Part shown: piece after piece, positions 58,366-64,000 of the stretch
Numbering within the stretch: position 1 is the first letter of the stretch
How the letters are laid out: every line of letters begins with the position of its first letter
Position numbers and translations under genes: made by a program
From: Planctomycetota bacterium
GTDB lineage: Bacteria; Planctomycetota; UBA1135; GCA-002686595
DNA length: 64,000 nucleotides
Assembly (NCBI GenBank): GCA_023150475.1
Contig: JAKLKU010000001.1
Location: 62,001 to 126,000, forward strand
Direction of reading: 5' to 3'
Notes under the pieces: model-generated
What the model was told of the DNA's origin: nothing
The model's database searches: none
What the model saw: only the letters and a program-made list of their open reading frames with translations

Positions 58366-59888
58366 GCCGCCCGTTGGTGATCGTCGCGCTGGCGCTCTTC
58401 GCGCTCGCCGCGCTCGCGCCGATCGCCGCGATGTTGCCGCGGGCCACGGCAGCGGACTGGCAAGCGCTGGTCTCGAGCGCGCACTGGGAGCTCTTCCTCA
58501 ACACCGTGCTCTTCGGCGCCGGCAGCGCGCTGCTCGCCCTGCTCGCCGGCTTGCCTTTCGGCCTGCTCGTCGCGCGCACGGACGTGCCGCTGGCGCGAGT
58601 CGCGCGAACGCTCGGCATCGTGCCGCTGTGCCTGCCACCGATGCTCTTCGCGTTGGTGTTCACGGTGCTCTCCGACCTGCGCGGCGCGCCGATGGCGATA
58701 TTGATCCTCGCGACCAGCACGTTCCCGATCGTCGCCGTCTTCACCGCGCGCGCGGCGGAGCGCATCGATGCACGTCTCGAAGAAGCCGCGTTGCTCGTCG
58801 GCGGTGTGCGCGCTGCGTTGCGTGTCGACCTCGCGCTGGTGCTGCCTTCCGCCCTCGCCGGCGCGTGCTTCGCGTTCGTCTTCGCGATCCACGATTTCTC
58901 GGTGCCCGACTACGTCGCGTTCGTCGGTCCGAAGTTCAACGTGTACGCCGCCGAGATCTTCGCGTCGTGGCGCGTCGACTCCTCGCCGGGCCTCGCCGTC
59001 GCGAAGAGTCTCCCGCTCGTGCTGCTGTCGCTCGCCGTGCTCGTGCCAGCGCTGCGGCTGAATCGCGCGGCGAGCGCGCGCTCCATCCAATCCGGCTTCC
59101 GCCGCGGCGCGCCGCTCTCGCTCGGGATCTGGCGCTGGCCGGCATTCGGCTTCGTCGCGCTCTTGCTCGCGTGCGCCGTGTTCGTGCCGCTCGGCCGGCT
59201 CGTCTGGGAGAGCGGCGGCGGCGCCGCGGGCTTCGGCCTCGAGCGCATGTCGAGCGCGTTCGGCAGAGCCCTCGAACTGTCGCGAGTCAACCTGCAGCAG
59301 AGCTTCGTCTGGTCGCTCGCCGCCGCACTCGCCGTGCTGCCGGTCGCGCTGGTGCTCGGTCACTGGCTCGCGCGACGCCGCACGTTCGAGCCGTTCGTGA
59401 TCCTGCCGCTCGCCGTCCCCGCGATCCTCTTCGGCATCGGCGAGATCGCGCTCTGGAACCACGCGACGACGGCGCCGTTCTACGACGGCCCGGGCCTGGT
59501 GATCCTGCTCTTCGCGGGGCGCTTCGCGTGCTTCGCGATCCTCGCGGTGTCGGGAGCGATGCAGTCGCTCGCGCCCGAACTCGAAGAAGCTGCGGAGCTC
59601 GCCGGCGCGAGGCCCGCACGCCGCCTCTTCTCGGTCGTCGCGCCGAACGTCCGTTCCGCGCTCGCGGGCGGTTTCGTGTTGGTCTTCGTGCTCGCGATGC
59701 GCGAACTCGACGCCGCCATCCTGGTGCCCGCGGCGAACCAGACCGCGATCTTCCGCGTGTACCAACAAGTGCACTTCGGTCGCGACGACTTCGTCGCGGC
59801 GCTCGCCCTGCTCGTCGTCGCGTTGATCCTGTTGCCCGGCGTGCTCTGGACCGCCCTCGGCGGTCGCAAGCTCGAGGTGTTGCCGTGA
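58362..59888 (+). CDS. Fe(III) ABC transporter permease (FbpB type, two-domain)
   Basis: 508 residues, GTG start overlapping the upstream stop. About twelve membrane spans in two repeated BPD-permease halves. EAA loops are seen in both: RLEEAALLVGGVRAALRVDLALVLPSALAG in the first half and ELEEAAELAGARPARRLFSVVAPNVRSALAGG in the second. This single-chain double permease is typical of ferric iron importers. Coupled to the ATPase gene by a GTGA overlap. Confidence 0.92.
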   Translation: MSRPLVIVALALFALAALAPIAAMLPRATAADWQALVSSAHWELFLNTVLFGAGSALLALLAGLPFGLLVARTDVPLARVARTLGIVPLCLPPMLFALVFTVLSDLRGAPMAILILATSTFPIVAVFTARAAERIDARLEEAALLVGGVRAALRVDLALVLPSALAGACFAFVFAIHDFSVPDYVAFVGPKFNVYAAEIFASWRVDSSPGLAVAKSLPLVLLSLAVLVPALRLNRAASARSIQSGFRRGAPLSLGIWRWPAFGFVALLLACAVFVPLGRLVWESGGGAAGFGLERMSSAFGRALELSRVNLQQSFVWSLAAALAVLPVALVLGHWLARRRTFEPFVILPLAVPAILFGIGEIALWNHATTAPFYDGPGLVILLFAGRFACFAILAVSGAMQSLAPELEEAAELAGARPARRLFSVVAPNVRSALAGGFVLVFVLAMRELDAAILVPAANQTAIFRVYQQVHFGRDDFVAALALLVVALILLPGVLWTALGGRKLEVLP

Positions 59889-60565
59889 CGGCACGCATCC
59901 AGTTGAACGCCGTGACCGTCGAGGCCGGCGGCAAGTCCGTGCTCGGGCCCCTCGACTTCGGCGTCGAGCCGGGTGAGCACGTCTTGGTGACCGGACCGTC
60001 GGGTTGCGGCAAGACGACGTTGCTGCGAGTGATCGCGGGCCTCGCGCGGCCGAGCTCCGGCACCGTCGAACTCGACGGCCGGCGCGCGAGCGACGGTCCC
60101 AAGCTCCTGCTGCCTCCGGCGCGCCGCGGCGTCGGGTTCCTGTTCCAAGGCGCTGCGCTGTGGCCGCATTGGTCGGTCGCGGACACGCTGCGTTTCGTGC
60201 TGCGCCAGAGCGGCGCCGCGCGCGGCAAGGCGGACGTCGAGCGGCGCGTCGGCGAGCTGCTCGACTGGGTGGAACTCCCAGGCTTCGAACGTCGGCTCCC
60301 CGCGACACTCTCCGGCGGCGAAGCGCAGCGGCTGGCGCTCGCGCGCGCGCTCGCACCGGCTCCGAGAGTGTTGCTGCTCGACGAACCGCTCGGGCCGCTC
60401 GACGCCGAGCTGCGAGGTTCGTTGCTCGCGAAGCTCGCCGAACTCGAGAAGCGTCTCGAGCTCACCACGGTGCACGTCACCCACGACCCCGACGAGTCGG
60501 CGTCCCTCGCGACCCGGCGAGTGCGGCTCGAACGTGGACGACTGGCGGGGAATTCGATCGCATGA
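59885..60565 (+). CDS. Fe(III) ABC transporter ATP-binding protein
   Basis: 226 residues, GTG start. Walker A GPSGCGKTT (~38-46), Q-loop LFQGAALWPHWSV, signature LSGGEAQRLALARAL, Walker B VLLLDEPLGPLD and switch VTHDPDE. Lacks the C-terminal regulatory extension of FbpC, so it is shorter than the classical ~350 residues. The stop overlaps the cytochrome start (ATGA 60562-60565). Confidence 0.92.
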   Translation: MTARIQLNAVTVEAGGKSVLGPLDFGVEPGEHVLVTGPSGCGKTTLLRVIAGLARPSSGTVELDGRRASDGPKLLLPPARRGVGFLFQGAALWPHWSVADTLRFVLRQSGAARGKADVERRVGELLDWVELPGFERRLPATLSGGEAQRLALARALAPAPRVLLLDEPLGPLDAELRGSLLAKLAELEKRLELTTVHVTHDPDESASLATRRVRLERGRLAGNSIA

Positions 60566-61542
60566 AACCGGCGCGCGTCGTCTTCGTCCTCACTTTGCTC
60601 GCGGCCGCGGCGTGGCTGCTCGCTTCCGTGTTCCGACCGCCGGCACCGCCGGCGCCGCCGCGCGCGTTCACGTCGTCGACGGAGTGCCGCGAATGCCACG
60701 GCGTCGTCTTCGCCGAGTGGGAAGAATCCTGGCACTCGAAGGCCTGGACCGATCCCGACGTGCGCAAGCTGTCCAACGACTTCGCGGACACGAACTGCAT
60801 CGACTGCCACGCGCCACGGCCGGTGTTCGAGACCGGCGTCGGCAAGCGTGTGTTGCCGCGCGAAACGCGCCGCGCGGAGGGCGTCGACTGCATCGCTTGC
60901 CACTTGCTGCCCGACGACCGAATCGCGGGCACGATCGATCGTCCGTCCGCCGCGTGTCGACCGGTCGCGACGCGTGAACTCGCCAACGTCGACTTCTGCG
61001 CGCCGTGCCACAACCAACACAACACGGTCGACCAGTGGCGCGCCTCGAAGTACGCGCAACCCGGCCCCGGCTACCAGGACTGCCTCTCCTGCCACATGCC
61101 GTACCGCGACGGCGATCCGTCGAAGGGCCGCGATCACCGCATGCACGGAGGGCACGATCTCGAGCTCGTGCGCCGCGCCGTCGAGCTGCGCGCGAAACGA
61201 GTCGACGGCCGCGTCGTCGTCGAAGTCGAGAACGTCGGCGCGGGCCACAACTATCCGACCGACGAACGCTCGCGGGCATCGGACGTCTTCTGGCGGCCGA
61301 AGGGCGAGAGCGCGTGGCGCCACCTCTATCGTTTCCGCAATCCGTACCGCTTCGAAGTGGATCTGCCGAACACCGAACTCCCCGCGCACGAGACGCGCGC
61401 CGTGAACCTCGACGACGCTGCCGCGACGGGCGCGATCGAAGTGGCGCTGTTCTACAAGCTCTCGCCGTACTGGACGAAGCCCGAGGCACCGGACCCCGAG
61501 ACGGAGGCCTTCCTCGTCCATCGTGTGGAGCTCGCACCGTGA
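60562..61542 (+). CDS. Five-heme cytochrome c (multiheme, membrane-anchored)
   Basis: 326 residues. N-terminal membrane helix/uncleaved signal (VVFVLTLLAAAAWLLASVF, ~7-24), then five CxxCH heme sites: CRECH (42-46), CIDCH (79-83), CIACH (110-114), CAPCH (146-150) and CLSCH (174-178). Additional His residues (e.g. HNQH, HRMHGGH, GAGHNYP) can be axial ligands. The C-terminal ~140 residues are a beta-rich domain without heme. The order of motifs recalls cytochrome c554-like proteins. It is periplasmic. Coupling to the iron importer genes suggests a role in iron redox handling, which is inference. Confidence 0.9.
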   Translation: MKPARVVFVLTLLAAAAWLLASVFRPPAPPAPPRAFTSSTECRECHGVVFAEWEESWHSKAWTDPDVRKLSNDFADTNCIDCHAPRPVFETGVGKRVLPRETRRAEGVDCIACHLLPDDRIAGTIDRPSAACRPVATRELANVDFCAPCHNQHNTVDQWRASKYAQPGPGYQDCLSCHMPYRDGDPSKGRDHRMHGGHDLELVRRAVELRAKRVDGRVVVEVENVGAGHNYPTDERSRASDVFWRPKGESAWRHLYRFRNPYRFEVDLPNTELPAHETRAVNLDDAAATGAIEVALFYKLSPYWTKPEAPDPETEAFLVHRVELAP

Positions 61543-63074
61543 TGGCGCTGCAACGTGCGAGCGAGCGCAGCGCGGCCAAGCCCTGGCTCGCGCTGCCCTG
61601 GCTCGGGCTGATCGCGACGCTCTTCGGTTCGTTCCTCGTCGCGTGCGCGCCTGCGACGCCGCCCGCGGAGCCGCCCTACGTGCTCGAAGCCGTCGTCGCG
61701 CGCGAGATCGCGGCGCTCGAAGCGGAACTGGCCGCGCACTCGCCCGGCGCGGCGTCGGCGCAGCCTCCCGACGAAGTGCATCCAACGCTCGCGCTCGCCG
61801 AGGTGCGCGACTTGCTCGGCGCCGTCACGGGCTCGGAAGGCAAGCTGCGGCTCGCCGCGCTCGACGATCTGAAAGCGCTCGGCTCACGCGCGACGCCGGC
61901 CTTGCGCGACGAGCTCTACGCGACCGACGACGAGCCGAACGCCCGCGCCGCCGCGGTCGAAGCGCTCGCCGCGATCGCCACACGCTCGGACGACCAGGCC
62001 CTCGCCGCCGCCGAAGCGCTGCTCGAACGGCTCGACCGCGCGCGCCGCGAAGTGGATCCCGAGCCGTGGCTGCGCGCGCACTGCGCTTGGCGCTTTCCGT
62101 TGCCGCGACACGACTGGGCGCGAGAGCGGCTCTTGCTCGCCCTCAAGTACGAAACCGACTACGAGACCGTGATCTGGCTCGCGCGTGTGCTCGAGGGCAC
62201 GGGATCGCTCGCCGGCGTCGTCGGGCTAGACGTGATCGCGCGCGGCGCGCAGCCCGAGCGTGCCGCAGAAGCGACGGCCGTCCTCCAAGCGTGGGCCGAG
62301 GCGCGCGGTCTCGCGGGCCCGGCCGAACTGCTCGCGGCGTACCATGCTGGCGAGTTCGTCGCGACCGACGAAGCGCCGCCGCCGAGCGCACGCGCGCGGC
62401 TCGCGACCTGGCGGCGGATCGGCGCGCTCGCCGAGTGGCAATTGCGCGGCGTCGACGACGCGCGCTTCGTGCTCGTCCAGTCGGGGCCGAGCGTCGTGTC
62501 GGCCCTCTCGCAGGCATTGCACGACGAGAATCGTTACATCCGCGTGCACTCGGCGCAGGTCCTCGAGCGCATGGGGCCACGCGCGAAGGCCGCGGCCGAC
62601 GCGCTGATCGACGCGCTGCGCGAACGCGAGCTCGGGCCGCAGGCCGCCCGCGCCCTCGCAAAGCTCGGCGACTCGCGTGCAGCGACTGCCCTGTGTGCCG
62701 CGCTCGCGCCGGAACGACGCTTCGAACTGCGCGTCGCAGCGGCGCGCTCGCTCGCGGAACTCGGCGCGACGGGTTGCGAGAGCACGCTCACACCGTTGCT
62801 CGCGCTGGACACGCCCGACGATCTCCGCGCCGGGGCGGCCGCCGCGCTGCTTTCGGTGCGCGGCTTCGACGACGCGCGTGCGGAGCTCACCGTGCTTGCC
62901 ACCGCGCTTGCCGCGAACGGCGCGGAGACTCGCGAACTCGAAGACGCGCTCGAACGTTGGCTCGTGCGCGCCGGCGAACCGGCTGCTGCAACACTCGAGT
63001 CCTGGCGGACGCTCGCCGCCGACGAGCAGCGCGCGGCCCGTCGCGCGGAGCTGGTGCTTCAGCTCGCGAAGTAG
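61542..63074 (+). CDS. HEAT-repeat lipoprotein
   Basis: 510 residues from ATG 61542 (GTG 61539, overlapping the cytochrome stop, is an alternative). Hydrophobic signal with lipobox LVAC (about Cys35). HEAT pairs are clear in the C-terminal half: NRYIRVHSAQVLERMGPRAKAAADALIDALRERELGPQAARALAKLGDSRAATALCAAL and FELRVAAARSLAELGATGCESTLTPLLALD. Last gene of the apparent iron/cytochrome operon; its tail overlaps the convergent UbiA gene by 16 bases. Perhaps a periplasmic scaffold. Confidence 0.75.
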   Translation: MALQRASERSAAKPWLALPWLGLIATLFGSFLVACAPATPPAEPPYVLEAVVAREIAALEAELAAHSPGAASAQPPDEVHPTLALAEVRDLLGAVTGSEGKLRLAALDDLKALGSRATPALRDELYATDDEPNARAAAVEALAAIATRSDDQALAAAEALLERLDRARREVDPEPWLRAHCAWRFPLPRHDWARERLLLALKYETDYETVIWLARVLEGTGSLAGVVGLDVIARGAQPERAAEATAVLQAWAEARGLAGPAELLAAYHAGEFVATDEAPPPSARARLATWRRIGALAEWQLRGVDDARFVLVQSGPSVVSALSQALHDENRYIRVHSAQVLERMGPRAKAAADALIDALRERELGPQAARALAKLGDSRAATALCAALAPERRFELRVAAARSLAELGATGCESTLTPLLALDTPDDLRAGAAAALLSVRGFDDARAELTVLATALAANGAETRELEDALERWLVRAGEPAAATLESWRTLAADEQRAARRAELVLQLAK

Positions 63075-63973
63075 ATCGAGAACGCGACGACGCCGGCCCA
63101 CGCGAGCGCGTTCAGCACGAAGAGCGTGTCGCCGCCGAGCAGCATCCGCGTCGGATTGCCGCCGCCGCGGCGCGACTCGACGAGCAGCATGTAGCGCGCG
63201 AGCCCGAACACGACGAACGGCACGGTGTAGATCAGGCGATTCTGCTCGCCGAACTTCTTCGCAGTGTCGCCGGACACCGTGTACATCGTGTAACAGACGA
63301 TCGTCGTCGCCGCGAGCACGGTGACCATCTGATCGAGGAAGCCGACCGTGTACTCGCGCAAGTTGGCGCGATGCTCCCCGCGATTCTCGCCGAGCAAGTC
63401 GATCTCCGCGCGGCGCTTGCAGAGCGCGAGGAACAGCGCGAGGAAGAGCGTGCACAGCATCAGCCAGTGCGAGACGTCCGCTTCGGCCGCGAGCGCGCCG
63501 CCTTTGACACGCAACAGGAACCCGGTCGCGATGCAGAACGCGTCGATCAGCACGATGTGCTTCAGCTTCGTGCTGTAGGCGAAGTTCATCGCCATGTAGA
63601 GCGCGACGACGATCAAGACGCCGAAGCTCTGCTTGCCACCGGCGAGCCACCCGAGTGCGAGCGCGCCTGCCGCACAGAGCCCAGAAAGCCCGAGCGCCGT
63701 CGGCACCGACACTTCGCCCGACGCGATCGGCCGATGGCGCTTCTCCGGATGCGCACGATCGGATTCGACGTCCATCACGTCGTTCAGGAGGTAGATCGCG
63801 CTCGCACCGAGGCAGAACGCGAAGAACGCGTAGACCGACTGCCACACGTCGTGCGCATCGGTCGGATGCACGGCCGTGCGGTCCGCGCGCGCGAACGCCA
63901 GCGCGGCGAGAACGAAGACGTTCTTCACCCACTGGTGCGGTCGCAGGGCGCGCAACAGAGCGGGGAGTCGCAT
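63059..63973 (-). CDS. UbiA-family decaprenyl-phosphate phosphoribosyltransferase-like
   Basis: 304 residues with about eight membrane spans. RPHQWVKNVFVLAALAF opens the protein; NDVMDVESDRAHPEKRHRPIASG (63-85) is the first Asp-rich metal motif (Asn64, Asp65, Asp68, Asp72). YSTKLKHIVLIDAFCIATGFLLR follows. The combination of KNVFV and HPEKRHRPIASG marks the branch that includes mycobacterial Rv3806c, which makes decaprenylphosphoryl-5-phosphoribose, a precursor of lipid-linked arabinose. DprE1/DprE2 partners are not in view. Quinone or heme prenyltransferases are less likely by motif. Confidence 0.85.
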   Translation of the reverse strand: MRLPALLRALRPHQWVKNVFVLAALAFARADRTAVHPTDAHDVWQSVYAFFAFCLGASAIYLLNDVMDVESDRAHPEKRHRPIASGEVSVPTALGLSGLCAAGALALGWLAGGKQSFGVLIVVALYMAMNFAYSTKLKHIVLIDAFCIATGFLLRVKGGALAAEADVSHWLMLCTLFLALFLALCKRRAEIDLLGENRGEHRANLREYTVGFLDQMVTVLAATTIVCYTMYTVSGDTAKKFGEQNRLIYTVPFVVFGLARYMLLVESRRGGGNPTRMLLGGDTLFVLNALAWAGVVAFSIYFAS

Positions 63974-64000
63974 GCGAGAGGGCTTGGCGGAGGGACGTGC

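Overview
This is a high-G+C bacterial chromosome segment (about two thirds to 70% G+C by eye) with about 52 protein genes, one tRNA, short intergenic spaces and frequent 4-base ATGA/GTGA overlaps. The envelope features (Wzm/Wzt polysaccharide export, many lipoproteins, C-terminal-Phe barrel-like proteins, a multiheme cytochrome) suggest a diderm. The mixture of McsB arginine kinase, a STAS-PilZ protein next to a SpoIIE-type phosphatase, DUF58/BatA-like proteins, HEAT-repeat lipoproteins and a DUF4388 protein fits a high-G+C planctomycete-like lineage best. That placement is inference; no rRNA is present.

Layout. 1-5000 (minus): a carbohydrate ABC importer whose binding protein is fused to its MalF-type permease, then a MalG-type permease, a MalK/UgpC ATPase and an edge-truncated glutamate-cysteine-ligase-like gene. 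5081-10554 (plus, divergent): a glycogen-debranching-type glucosidase, a GH31 alpha-glucosidase and a redoxin gene with an in-frame TGA exactly where the first Cys of its CxxC motif belongs, followed by a SECIS-like hairpin. This is a probable selenoprotein and the best find in the window. 10737-13374: tRNA-His, a coiled-coil protein and two paralogous lipoprotein/barrel-like genes separated by a 21-bp tandem repeat. 13445-19970: a membrane glycosyltransferase, a DPM1/ArnC-like transferase, WecD- and WecE-like enzymes of dTDP-Fuc4NAc synthesis, a small zinc-ribbon membrane protein, a MoeB/ThiF-like enzyme and a MobA-like nucleotidyltransferase.

20001-29627: a large DUF4388/propeller membrane protein, a HEAT lipoprotein, an asparaginyl-tRNA synthetase/APC permease operon, a YbhN-like flippase-family protein and an SRPBCC protein. 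29610-35517: BatA-like, DUF58, dihydroorotase and GAF-SpoIIE phosphatase genes in one minus-strand run, divergent from a STAS-PilZ gene. 35526-42421: a GT4 glycosyltransferase, a degenerate HAD protein, a 580-base gap with a large hairpin, a FecR-like protein, McsB and a secreted GH42-like protein. 42415-51710 (minus): a Wzm/Wzt exporter coupled to a methyltransferase-coiled-coil protein resembling the WbdD chain terminator/ruler, then arginase, SAM hydrolase, a HEAT protein, a lipoprotein and phosphomannomutase.

51987-63973: a secreted copper-radical (galactose/glyoxal) oxidase with all metal ligands in place, threonine aldolase, an aminotransferase, a tightly coupled Fe(III) ABC importer with a five-heme cytochrome c and a HEAT lipoprotein, and a UbiA-family phosphoribosyltransferase of the decaprenylphosphoryl-arabinose type. 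Two themes recur: sugar import and alpha-glucan breakdown, and synthesis and export of a surface polysaccharide.
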